A stretch of DNA of 64,000 bases from Hydractinia symbiolongicarpus. Taxonomy: Eukaryota > Cnidaria > Hydrozoa > Anthoathecata > Hydractiniidae. The notes below the pieces were generated by a model, which worked only from the letters and a program-made list of their open reading frames with translations, was not told where the DNA came from and did not search any database. The DNA is taken from assembly GCF_029227915.1 (NCBI RefSeq), contig NC_079885.1, forward strand, positions 8,866,001-8,930,000. The letters run 5' to 3'. Below are positions 51,801 to 61,235 of this stretch, one piece after another (position 1 is the stretch's first letter; each line of letters opens with the position of its first letter). The translations under genes were made by a program, and so were the position numbers.

Positions 51801-54800
51801 GAATAATTGGCCCATTTATACTAAATCTAAATATTCTGCTGGTAGTTACTGCCAGCAGTAAAAATACTACCAGTAGAATAAATTTCTAAAATATTCTTCT
51901 AGTAGTTACCTGCTGGCAGAATACAGGGGTGTTGGCTCGCCGGAAAAAACGCAAAAACTACGGTGCTGTCAAATGACTTCCAGCGTTTAAATAAAAAATT
52001 AAAACTTTGCCCGAAGAAACCCAAAATCAAACAGAAACAATATTTTTTAAACATTTATTATGTAACATGTATAATTTATTTTTTTAAAGTCGAGCAGTGG
52101 TAGTGAAAGAATTCTTAAAAAAACTGTTTTTATAACATTTATTTGATAAGGGATCGTCCACAAATTTCGTCTAAATTCGGCTCATTTTAAATCGTCTTGT
52201 AAATTTGTTTTGTTCGTCTTAACTCTTTCATACGAGACGATTTTTTGTGATAACATTGTAGTGTCTTAACCGTCTTAATTCGTCTCATATCGTCTCCTGA
52301 TAGTCACAAATTCGTCTCCGAATATCATATTTTAAAAACAAATTCGTCTCCGAATCGTCTCATTTCGTCTATGAATTTTCTTAATTCGTCTCAAATCGTC
52401 TCAATTCGTCTCTGCTATAATAAATTCGTCTCAAAAGTTGAAAAATATTTTCGAACACTTCCGTGAGTTTAACACGAAACTTTAAAAATCTTGGCCAGGA
52501 GACCCAGCGTGATTTTGTTCCGTGAAAAAGAAATTATTCCATTGTTCTAGCGGAACGGCAGTGGCATAGCCTAGTTAACTAAGCTTTCTTCTTCAGTTGA
52601 TAAAATGAGTTTCTCTCAAACTAAAGCTTAGACGCGAACGAATGACTCAGCGGAAACCCCGAGTTTAAATCGAACAATGTGACTAATCGCTTCGGAGGAC
52701 ATTTTAATTTATCTGTGAGTTGTTTACCAAGCTTGGTCAAATCTTACTTTGGTAAAAACTTTGTAGAATACTAATGTTTGTTAGGGTGAGTGAAACCACT
52801 CGCTGGAATATTCGGGATGAAAAGGGCTTTCCCCGATAATAATCACGTGAGCAGAGAACAATAGAATTAGCCAATCAAAAAGCGCGGCCAGATTTTGGCC
52901 GCAGAAAAATCGTTTGAGACCCAGCGTAATTTTCCCACCTTAACTACTCCGATTTCCCGGTGGTAAGAAAAATTACGCTGGGTCTCCTGGCTAGCAGTGG
53001 CACAGCTACTGATTAACTTAAGCTACATTGTTTGTACTCGTTCGATTGTTGAATGTTACGGTCTGTATATTTATCAAACTTGGCAACATTTTATCACAGC
53101 AAACTTCGTCGTTCGAAGCTGGAACTATGTTGTGGAAAAGCGAAACAAATCTCACAAAAAATATTATTATTGGTCGTGACAGATGGAATCTTGAGTTATT
53201 TTCGATATTTACTGGTAAGTATATCTGAAACTGAATTTAGCCATAAATATTCTTTAAGATTAGGATTCTTTAAATATGTTGTTAGGAAGGAATATATAGA
53301 TATTAAATATAGATAGTTAGATGCGAAACATAGCTCGTCTTTACTGGGAGATATATTCGAAATGGCTGGCGTTCCTCCGCAAACGTCACATCATCGAAAA
53401 ACATTAAAATTAGCCAATCAAAAATCGCCGAAAATTTTCTTGAGGTAGAAAATAGCCTTAACATGGTATTCATTAACTAAACGAAACCAGTACACAGATC
53501 AGGGATAAAAGCAAAATTTATGTCAAGATGTTTGTTCTCAGGTGTATTTAGGTGTATTTAGGTGTATTCTGCCTGTAATGGTTCGTACATTTCAGTATAT
53601 TAGCTCTTTTTAACTTAATACATTTAAATGTTATGTTGGGGAGCTAAGAGAAACCGTCCTTTTCGAATTTTTCAAGAAGAAAAATGTAACAATTTTTATC
53701 TTCTGCTCTGTGTTCGAATCGTGATTCATTCATTGGTTTCAGAGGGTCAGAGCACACGTGCGAGTGAGTTGTCGTTTTTTTTATCAGTTTGATTCTTTTT
53801 TTAAGTATGTTATGAGAAACATAAACATGCTGAACCTATACCCGAAGAAAAGTTAAAATAGGGAGTTAATAAATTTTAGATATTTCTATTAACTATGATA
53901 AATCATAGTTAGAAATATCTAAAATTTATTTTGTAAGACATTTTATTTTGTAAGGGAATAAAAAAAGTGCGAGAATAAAAAAGCGCGGAATAAATTAGAA
54001 CAAATTCTTTTTCAAACAATATTAAAATAAAAACTTAAAATACGAAGACAAGTCAGAATAAGGAGCTAAAAAATTTTATCTGAAATTTCCACGGTTTTAG
54101 GAAATCAATCATCTCAACATTTTACGTTATGCACGTTTTTTTTATAAGAAACCAGTCCATAAATACGTAGCTAAATACGTATGCAAAAACACTTTTACTT
54201 TGACCTTTCTGTGCCTAAGGTTTTTTATAGAATGCGAGAAAAAAAAAGTTCGGAACGTGAGAATTGACCTAAATAATTTCGTCTATTTATTTTATCAATC
54301 CGTGGTGTCCCTTATTTTCTGACTTGCCTTTCGACATTTTGAGTTAATGATTTCATTTAAATTGTTTTTTATATTATTTTCAAATTCCTCCTTATGCTCC
54401 TTCCTGGCCTTCTGCAAAATTATTCCCATTCTTCGTGGTGACAACACGTTTTTATTTTTGCCACCATTCAACCTGCCACCTGCTAATTCGGCAAGGGTGA
54501 AACGCTTACCCAGCTCTTTTTTAATTAACGCGGAGCATGGGTTAATTTTGCGTAGCGGGTTTTTTTTACCAACGGGTGGTGTGGCTTGCGGAGTTGCGAC
54601 TTGCGGCCGTGCTTCAACATGCGTGGTCTCCATGCCCATGTCATCATGTTCTGTGGGCAAGAAAAGTAGCGGATCAAAATTATTTTCCAGCATCTCAACA
54701 TAACTATTCGGTGGCTGGGTAATTGTTGCTGGCAAGGGCAATGGTTCCTGGTAAATTTTATTTTTAGCCTCGTATAAGTTTCTTTTTTTCATGATGTAAC

Positions 54801-57800
54801 TCTCAAGCACAGCAGTTTTTGCGCTTATAGCGTCTACTTTTGTGTCCAACTTCTGACACAGGCCCAGTATCAAATCAGTGTTTCTTTTTGTTTCGTGGAT
54901 TACCTGTGCCAGATTGTTGGACTCAAAATCGATTTCATGGTCGGCAATGTTAAAATTTGGAATGTTTTGAACACAATCAGCAATGAAAGAGCTTGTGGAG
55001 ACGGTAGCAGGATCATTTTTTAAAGTGGACACGATTGACGGTAATTCTGGTGTGATATTAAAAAGAAAATTTTCCGGAGTCAAAAGATTAATGGCTGGCG
55101 AAGTTTTAGAAGGTGAATGATCAGGCGATGTTTTGGATGGTAAATGGTCAGGCAAGGTTTTAGATAGTGAAAGGCCTGGCAAGGTTTTATACGGTGAAAG
55201 GCTTTTGACTGCTTTGGTTGCAAATACCAAGTCCAAGGATTTTAGTTGATCACTTGGTAGGTGGCTCTCATCCGTAATCTCTTTGCTAGAATCTGCTACG
55301 CTATCTTCCACATTACCTGTGGGCTCTTCTTCACTGGCTTCCTCTTCACTGGCTTCCTCCATGTATTCGTACATGACCGAGTTGCCGCATCGTGTGGTAA
55401 CCTTCGCAAAAAGTAAGTTTTGGAAAGTTTAAAAACTGGATAAGTCTAAATAAACGGGCTTTGGGAGATATTCTTTACCGGATAAACCTTTTGCTTATTA
55501 AATATGTGTTTTTAGTCTGAAATTGTTCTTATTTTATTCTTATTTTCAACAAATATCAGCCTTATTGTTCTAATAAAAATTAAATAATTGTTTCTTAGTA
55601 ATTCTAGAGTTGCAATATATCTTTAAAAAAAACATGTGTTGTCAAAATTATGCATCATTCACGCGATACAATGCAACGTCTTCTGTATGAAATCGAATTC
55701 GAACGTGATAAAAAAAAGAAAACATAGAAAACAAAAACCATTTTTGCATACACTTTTCTTAATGTGACTATGATATGACAAAAATAGAATCTATTTACCT
55801 TTGCGTTAAATTCATCGTTAACATCAACAATGAACTTTGTTTTTCGAACCCTGTCAAAAATAATATGACCCATTTGTAAATATTTAGGGTGCTTGTATAA
55901 CGGGAAGTTTTTTGAATTGATGGCATTCCTTGATACCAACGACCGTTTTAGAATTGGCATCCTCACATTGTTTGTGTCAAGCCAACAGTCGTACGATTTT
56001 GCATAGCCTGTCCAAGTAACTTTCAGCCTCTCCCCACTATTCTCTACGACTACAGCATTAAGCCAATGCCTAGTTTCGGGATCTAAGGCTTGGACTGAGG
56101 ACTTAACTGTGTACTCCATCTAAAAGGACGCGTAGATAGCTATTTGTATACACTCTACATAAATAAGTATTTCTGAAAGACGGACTGTCTCGCGTCCAAA
56201 AAATATAAGAATATTGCTTACTTTTTCTTTATATCGCTACCACGTAAAATGCAAAAAAATCACTATGTTGTGGTGTTGGACACGTGCCTCCAAATTCTCT
56301 TATCACGTCTAAAAATTGGTTCTTCCGAAGTGGCAAGGATGAGCAATGGTCACAATCTGTGCTAGTACAACGTACAAACTCAATTTGATACGCTTTCCTC
56401 GTACAATGCTTCACGAAAAAGCGGTATTTCTGTTGTAGCTCTGTAAATTCAACAGATGATTTTATCGATTTTCTGGATGCAACACAAAATCTTTTGATAG
56501 TATCGTGCGCGCACTTGATATCCTTCAGCAACGGATTTGTAGATAGGAAGGTTTCTACTTTTATTGGAAAACCATCATATATTTTATTGTTCCAAAACTT
56601 TGAGCAAACCGTTGCAGCATTGTCGAGGACGTTTAACCATTTTTCAGAATCATTTGGATTAGGTGTTTTTCCATCAACCTCAACGGGAAGCGTTACTCCT
56701 ACCAGCTGCTGGGTGAGGAAAGACCAACATCTTTCTATAGGATTAAAACGGGAGTGCCCCGGAGCGTAACATTGAACGATCAAACAATCTAAACGTAAAT
56801 TCAACCACAAATAACCCAACGACATCAGGTTAACTACTGCTTTTGTTGACCAGTCGGGGCCTCCATCTGCAATTGCAACGACGTTATAAACATTTTTAAT
56901 TTTTTTTTCTTGTTGCAAAAGATGAAGAAGATAGTTTACATGCATGACGTTGGTGGCTTCTACTAAACGTGAAGGATATAAATGTATGAAAAGCGGACCT
57001 TTACGGGACCATTTGATTTTGCTTCTACCAACTTTGTCCTTGGTTCTTTCTGATTTTAGGACCAGAAAACTGCTTCCTTCAGACAAAGACCTTTTTCTAT
57101 TTATTTTTAAAGGCTGGCGGGTTGGAGATAATGAGCGTGATCTTGTTATTCTCACCTTTAATTGTTGATAACCTGCTGGGGTTAATTTACTATTCGGATA
57201 GGGGAAGTCGTGGTCATTGTAAATGGGAGCCTCATTTTCGATGTGATAACGTCGGATTTGCGCACGTCTACTCGTGGCGGGAATACCAACATCCACCTTG
57301 TTTTTGTTGTCAACTGACAAGGAGATTGTGTTTTCATTGCATAACTGCGCTAACTCATTAACCAAGTTAACTTGGGAGCAAGAAAAATGAAAATCTTCAT
57401 GGATCTTTTTTTCTCCCGTGTTGCGCTTGGGCGGAACACGTGCATCAACCAACGATTTGTGACGCTTGCTCGAAGTGGTTTTTTTTCTCCTCGGTCTCAT
57501 GAGGTAATGCACTGCGCTCTTACTCACATTTAACCCGAGCGTACTTTTTATGTGAGAGACAATATCTTTTAAGCTTACACCATTTGTGTACATAATACTG
57601 TCTCTGCGCCTCAAATGGGCCTCGGCCGAGTTCTGACTTATGTAGGATGCGATACATGGAACCAAGCCCGGATGTTGCTCGTGTAGCGCTGGTCTGCCTC
57701 GTTTTTTTGAAGCTAAAATAAGAAAAAGACTATTCTATAAATGCAAATAATGACGCGAGTGATTACTAAACAAGTTTATTAATGTTTATTTAGTAAAATC

Positions 57801-59832
57801 TGACTTGAGGCTGGCTATTCTTACTTTTGAGACTTTCAGTCTGTTTTATTCTTATTTTGTTCTTAATAGTAAGAACACGACTTCAGAATTTAGCCTCTAT
57901 TTGTTCTTATTGATATATTTTTCCCAAAGTTTCTGAAATTTATGTATTTATATACATGAGATAATATGTTTAAGTCCAGCACAAAATATAAAAAATTCAA
58001 GCAAACAAAAAAAGATTACTGGAATACATTATTTTGTTCTTATAATCTGTGAAGGAATTCAGGTTGAGTACGTTTTTAATATGTTCTTAATTATTGGCAA
58101 AATCTCAGCCTCAACGCTCTTAAAAACGCAGTTTTTATAAAACAAATCGCGTATTGAATTGACAAAATTGAAGGCTAAAGGAAAAAAGTTTATCCATTTG
58201 ATTTTTTTTTGTGATAGTTTACAAAAAATGATTCAAATCTTAATCCATGGGCACTAGGCTGCTCAACTGAGTGTCTAAACAAGCGGCTATCTAATTTGTC
58301 TGAAATCATTTTACGTAATGCAACCGCACGTCACACAGTTTTTTTGCGGAACATTATTTGCTTCTGACAAGCCGTTTCTGTCACATAAAATTGTTAATAA
58401 TTTTTTTTTTGCAATGTGCAGCCCACCATAATCAATTGTATAAGTATAATTATACATTAAGTTAATATAACAGTGCAAGTTGACAAAAATAATAAAGCAA
58501 AAATAGTTTTTTTTCGTAATTTTCAGAAGCAATATCGCAACAAACTTCAATTGCTATTATTTACTTCTTATGCTCACACCGGCATGTGCGAAGAGAAAAG
58601 TTAAAATAGTGAGGTTTTTCGAATATTTGTGTGTTGTTGGTAAAAAAACAACAAATCTTTTAAAGATTTTGCATCATCGAGCTTTAAATTTACGAATAAA
58701 GAAAATATATAGTTTTATAATTATAGTAGTTTTTTTCTCATGACTACGGAAAAATCACAAGATAAATTGGGCAATTATATATTTTTTTGTTTTCAAGACC
58801 GTTGCTGAAAATTTTACGACGAGATAAAAATAAATATTTACCGCATTGTAAAATTTCGTTGATGTAATCTTCATTTTCATCATCGGACAAAGAATCGTCC
58901 GTAAACAACCAATCTAGGTCGCTGTCGCTATCTGAAATATCTGAATACATTAAAACCACTTTAAAAAACACTAGCTTTTTAAATAAATTTTCGTGTTTAA
59001 GAAACCCTGTCGTCTTAGTTCGTCTCAATTCGTCTCCGTGATTTTACCGCAGCGTCTTAATTCGTCTCAATTCGTCTCCGTGATTTTACCGCAGCGTCTT
59101 AATTCGTCTCAATTCGTCTCCGTGATTTTACCGCAGCGTCTCAATTCGTCTCAATTCGTCTTAAAATATTTTGTTCCACTTTTTTTATTCTGAGACGAAT
59201 TGACAAAATATCGTCTCCTGATATTTATGAGACGATTTTTAAATCGTCTCAATTTCAATTAAGAACAAAACGAGACGAATTTTTTTTAACTTTTTCGTCT
59301 TATAGCGTCTCGTTAATGGGACGAAATTTGTGGACGATCCCTAAACAGCTGTAATAAAATCCGACAAATAATAAACTGACTTTTTCTGACAAAATTTAAA
59401 TAAAGCACACAATGGTAAACTTATATTTAAAAGCAGTCTAGACAAATTTCATTGTGATGCATGTTGTTTAAAATTCTCAGACTTCTTACACAAATTGACA
59501 GTAAAAAGATGCTAGCAGCCACAGTACAAAAGTTTTTAATCAAAATTTGACTTTCTTCATCTAAGGCCTGCATTTTTTGGGCTGCCAGTTTTTCTGATTT
59601 TTTTAGTGCACGTCAAAAAATTAGAAGGCTTTGAATATAACAATAGCAATAAAAACATAACTTCACTATGTCCAATGAAGTCAAAAAACTTACGCACTCC
59701 AACCCCTTCACAACTGCATTTTTAAAATCACCCATATCCTGGGAATCTAGAGATAGCGAGTGAAAGGTTGAAATTAGAAAATTTTCACATACCTAAATAA
59801 TCATCTTTAGTCTCTTCAACGGTAATTGCCAT
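30889..59832 (-). CDS. CARMIL: CARMIL: capping protein, Arp2/3 and myosin-I linker
   Basis: Leucine-rich actin regulator that binds and relieves capping protein at the leading edge. Coding exons: 59793-59832, 48194-48214, 48036-48127, 47224-47274, 47061-47120, 46661-46794, 46296-46399, 45937-46007, 45780-45853, 45596-45671, 45434-45522, 45254-45348, 44990-45180, 44715-44792, 44559-44635, 44296-44335, 43865-43935, 43206-43275, 42968-43049, 42765-42858, 42600-42654, 42323-42426, 41871-41939, 41731-41799, 41387-41480, 41013-41114, 40521-40655, 39992-40099, 39760-39822, 39403-39462, 39185-39268, 38564-38989, 37750-37987, 34986-35202, 34705-34798, 34235-34269, 34067-34149, 33568-33854, 32371-32506, 31924-32121, 31424-31501, 30889-30932. 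They sum to 1462 aa, in phase. Order: PH-like domain (about 1-150), LRRs (about 215-665; TRLDLSGN, SGNAIGDVGARLIAKALQIN), helical dimerisation domain (to about 850), acidic exon, CPI-like motif (about 1081-1100), CSI motif GGSALLAEMKKRQNK (1297-1311), Pro-rich tail ending GIDFI. Exon 1 was chosen by phase and N-terminal alignment. Confidence 0.92.
32990..33190. repeat. GC-rich island in CARMIL intron, possible repeat
   Basis: An isolated GC-rich patch with the palindrome CAGGGGCTTTGCCCCTG, then CACCCCACCAGGGGG, within otherwise AT-rich intron. It looks foreign to its surroundings and may be a fragment of a repeat. It has no coding support on either strand. Confidence 0.35.
34302..34430. repeat. 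31-bp minisatellite in CARMIL intron
   Basis: Four units at an exact 31-bp spacing (AAACTG at 34333, 34364, 34395, 34426) with the core AAACTGTAGGTCATGYATTA. A second, more decayed block of the same unit lies at about 34541-34670, still in the intron before the exon at 34235-34269. Confidence 0.85.
36281..37330 (+). pseudogene. Decayed non-LTR retrotransposon (LINE) ORF2 fragment with PHD-like finger
   Basis: Reverse-transcriptase remains in order: GVHQGSVLSPLLFVLVLEAL, a frameshift near 36405, LLYADDLFLIAESMEELVKK with the catalytic YADD, KGLRVNTAKSKVM, a Cys4-His-Cys3 PHD-like finger (CGVC, FCQTC, WVHKKC, VCKRC), then ENFCYLGDMLG. After further frameshifts come LYEACVRSVMLYSSETWAVK and the C-terminal RPRGRPRKTWEEV to STHASMENGR. 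Roughly the last third of the ORF is left, it is 5'-truncated as usual for LINEs, and it cannot encode a working protein. The clade is not assigned. Confidence 0.88.
37331..37394 (+). repeat. GATGGATGAT microsatellite tail of the LINE
   Basis: About 60 bp of GATGGAT and GATTGAT repeats directly after the LINE 3' end. This is the simple-repeat tail typical of several non-LTR retrotransposons that lack poly(A). Confidence 0.85.
48234..48723. mobile_element. MITE family 1, copy B
   Basis: The left end TGTTCTGCCCAATCTTA and internal GTCTTAAGACTGG words match copy A at 26427. The right end CTAAGTTTTGGGCAGTAT is a diverged inverted repeat. The middle also aligns with copy A (TTACCTCTTAAAAAGAACAT). 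It is shorter than copy A, about 490 against 795 bp. Its left edge is 18 bp from the 3' splice site of CARMIL exon 2. Confidence 0.75.
49140..49495 (-). mobile_element. tRNA-derived SINE, copy 3
   Basis: Same head, body and (ATCT)n tail as the copies at 7401 and 27266, differing at only a few positions. It lies in CARMIL intron 1. I could not identify a convincing target duplication. Confidence 0.88.
51832..51925. repeat. Inverted-repeat patch CTGCTGGTAGTTACTGCCAGCAG
   Basis: Several alternating direct and inverted copies of CTGCTGGTAGT, ACTACCAGTAGAATA and AGTAGTTACCTGCTGGCAGA. It can fold into nested hairpins. It may be a remnant of a palindromic element end. Confidence 0.5.
52150..52440. 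repeat. Left TIR and subterminal motif array of the transposon
   Basis: After the 22-bp TIR come more than a dozen copies of TCGTCT/CGTCTC, for example AATTCGTCTCCGAAT, spaced about 10-20 bp. Such clustered short motifs near transposon ends are commonly transposase binding sites; that role is inferred here. Confidence 0.75.
52494..52991. mobile_element. Possible MITE nested in the transposon
   Basis: Left end GCCAGGAGACCCAGCGTGAT, right end the inverted match ACGCTGGGTCTCCTGGC. The last 75 bp (52915-52987) form a strong hairpin with arms GAGACCCAGCGTAATTTT. No open frame of note inside, and no target duplication is evident, so it could also be an internal structure of the host transposon. 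Confidence 0.45.
53527..53560. repeat. AGGTGTATTT tandem repeat
   Basis: Three direct copies of AGGTGTATTT inside the non-coding left part of the transposon. Confidence 0.8.
53873..53930. repeat. Near-perfect palindrome in the transposon
   Basis: Arms AATTTTAGATATTTCTA and TAGAAATATCTAAAATT, extended by AACTATGAT and ATCATAGTT, around an AA centre. Only a 3-bp insertion in the left arm breaks the symmetry. It lies downstream of both transposon genes. Confidence 0.75.
54295..56119 (-). CDS. Transposon accessory protein: Tudor/chromo-barrel-like plus coiled coil plus BEN-like
   Basis: Exon 1 is 55799-56119 and exon 2 is 54295-55401. The junction GCAAAG/GTAAAT to CGAAG/GTTACC keeps phase, giving 475 aa. 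Residues 1-55 (VQALDPETRHWLNAVVV, then RLKVTWTGY, then YDCWLD) look like a Tudor-knot or chromo-barrel fold. Residues about 57-107 continue as a conserved-looking block. About 115-210 are acidic and Ser/Pro-rich with repeated SPSKTSPDH-type units. About 275-320 are predicted helical or coiled coil (NTDLILGLCQKLDTKVDA). The C-terminus (ALIKKELGKRFTLAELAGG, then GGKNKNVLSP, then EIINSKCRK) matches the BEN DNA-binding domain pattern. Known BEN proteins bind DNA and repress transcription; here a role in end binding or target choice is inference. The first ATG of the open frame is used as the start. Confidence 0.72.
56229..58950 (-). CDS. DDE transposase of the 7.2-kb element
   Basis: Exon 1 is 58842-58950 and exon 2 is 56229-57712. 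The junction TGCG/GTAAAT to TTTTAG/CTTC keeps phase and yields 530 aa. Residues 1-36 are acidic (MYSDISDSDSDLDWLF). Just after the junction is an AT-hook-like SKKRGRPA. A helix-turn-helix-like stretch follows (SLKDIVSHIKSTLGLNVSKSAVHYL). The candidate catalytic triad is D in SVDNKNKVDVG, D in AIADGGPDWS and E in NPIERCWSF. From the first D of DGGPD to the Glu there are 43 residues in between, or 39 from its second D. The motif YAPGHSRFNPIE is typical of Tc1/IS630-like cores. The C-terminus has two CxxC-like pairs (CTSTDCDHCSSLP). There is no stop or frameshift, so the gene looks intact. Confidence 0.8.
59011..59341. repeat. Right subterminal array with 42-bp tandem repeat, and right TIR
   Basis: A 42-bp unit (CGTCTTAATTCGTCTCAATT, then CGTCTCCGTGATTTTACCGC, then AG) starts at 59011, 59053, 59095 and 59137, almost without change. 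More scattered CGTCTC/GAGACG words lead to the terminal repeat ending GGACGATCCC. Each unit holds three CGTCT motifs. The open frame across it is a repeat artefact. Confidence 0.85.
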
Positions 59833-61235
59833 GCCGTTTATAAAGACCAAAACCGTGCTAGAAACACCTTACAAATCCATGATAATCATCCAACCAACAC
59901 TTAGAATGTTTAGAAAAACTCTTCGTCCCACGAAACAGCGAGAGCAAATTGGGAGTATTAAGCTTGCTCAACTCTATCATATTGTTAATATAATAAAGCG
60001 TAGTTGTTTGTCTAGACGAGACAATAACAAAGCTTTGATCTGTCAAAAACACCGGCAAACGAACGTTCGCTCTTTTATTATCGAGTCATTTTATCCTTAT
60101 TTCCTGTTGTTATTTCCCATGTTCACAAATACTTGCTTCATTTAGTTAATATAGTGCTTTCAAATCTAACCGTTAATACATGTATTATATATTATTTCGG
60201 TCTTGAGAACGAAGTAAACGCAAACCATAAAAAATTTTTAAAACTCACACAATTGTTTAACTTTGGAATTGAGTTTTAACACGCTGCATCTAGAACTTAC
60301 CCATTTTTTGGACGCTGTTCGCAAAATTAAGTTCCGCAAAATTTCACATTTTAAAGCAAATTGCAAGAATTAGTCCCGTAAAAGTAGGCAATCGTTACCT
60401 TAAAGTGCCCGATAATGCGTTACATTTTTGAAGCGCTTTTTCCCTCGTTATTTGTGTCTCAAAGATGGCAGTTAATCTCAATTGCATGGTAGGACGCACG
60501 TAACACTATGCATCCATGTGTTTGAGTAGCACCAGTGGAAAGAGAAATCCGCAAACTTGAAATAGCGACTATTCAAGCCAATTCATTGTCGAAATGACGC
60601 ACCCCCTTCCCTCAAAATTATTTCTAACAAATAAGCCTCGTGGGTGTAACTGAAACACGATAATTATGTTGAAGGCCTTCAAAAGAAGAGATAATTCTGA
60701 ATGTGCAATGGCACATTGATTCGAATATCTTCTATTACACTGTGTTTATTTGAGGGGTGTTTGAGTAAAATCAACACTTGGGAATAAAAAAAGCAAAATA
60801 AAAACAAAACAATGTCATTACCTATAATTTTGTTCGCAATACTACTACTGTACACTACATATTGAGAAAACGAATTCATACAAGGACACTTAAAGCTGCT
60901 AAAATTGCATTAGACTCAAAAAGCGACTAAACCGAATAACTACCATATTACACACAATTTTATTGTAATAACTTATAAATTCACTACATGCATAAATTAA
61001 ACAGATAAAATTGATATTTATACTAAAAACTTTCCTTAACACCACTTTATTGAGAATCAAGGACGGCTATTAACCTCATTGTGTAGTTAGTTCCATTTAT
61101 AGTTTTTCTTTCAAAAACTAGATGCCTTTAAGAAAGACGGAAAAAAGCATAGTAGATCAGATAAGGAAACGATAATGAAAGGGTTTTGACACGTTAATAA
61201 TTATAAAAAGCTTAATGCATAGTGATTAAAAATAG
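59833..61235. other. Spacer between CARMIL start and topoisomerase I stop
   Basis: CARMIL promoter and 5' untranslated region, plus the topoisomerase I 3' untranslated region. Only short chance open frames. No TATA box or other core element could be called with confidence. Confidence 0.4.

Larger units (their letters stand above)
52150..59341 (-). mobile_element. 7.2-kb TIR DNA transposon, two genes
   Basis: Both ends carry the same 22-bp inverted repeat beginning GGGATCGTCCACAAATTTCG. Directly outside both ends is TAA (52147-52149 and 59342-59344), a 3-bp target duplication. About 300 bp inside each end are filled with CGTCTC/CGTCTTA words. The cargo is a spliced transposase gene and a second spliced gene, both on the minus strand. 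A 3-bp duplication, the DDE core with about 43 residues between the second Asp and the Glu, and the APGHSRFNPIERCW motif are compatible with a Zator-like or other Tc1/IS630-related superfamily; that assignment is from memory and unverified. Both reading frames are intact, so the insertion may be recent. Confidence 0.88.
48215..59792 (-). other. CARMIL intron 1 (about 11.6 kb) with nested mobile DNA
   Basis: The intron between the 40-bp first coding exon and the 21-bp second coding exon. It holds MITE copy B (48234-48723), SINE copy 3 (49140-49495), a palindromic patch near 51830-51920 and the 7.2-kb transposon (52150-59341). These make up about 70 percent of its length. The rest (49496-51830) is AT-rich without recognisable genes. 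Confidence 0.75.

Noticed and set aside
54347-54703. 118-codon plus-strand open frame within the transposon
   Set aside because: Antisense of the BEN-like exon, with no independent support.
59011-59165. CRISPR-like regular repeats
   Set aside because: The 42-bp units are contiguous tandem copies without unique spacers, in a eukaryotic transposon end.
59480-59590. Open minus-strand stretch reading KLAAQKMQALDEESQ
   Set aside because: No supportable splice partners in phase and no family resemblance; likely chance.
59694-59746. Exon-like segment on the minus strand between CARMIL exon 1 and the transposon (acceptor CTAG, donor GTAAGT, open in frame)
   Set aside because: It would enter in phase 1 and leave in phase 0, while the next CARMIL exon needs phase 1. 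Including it breaks the frame; an alternative exon is possible but unsupported.
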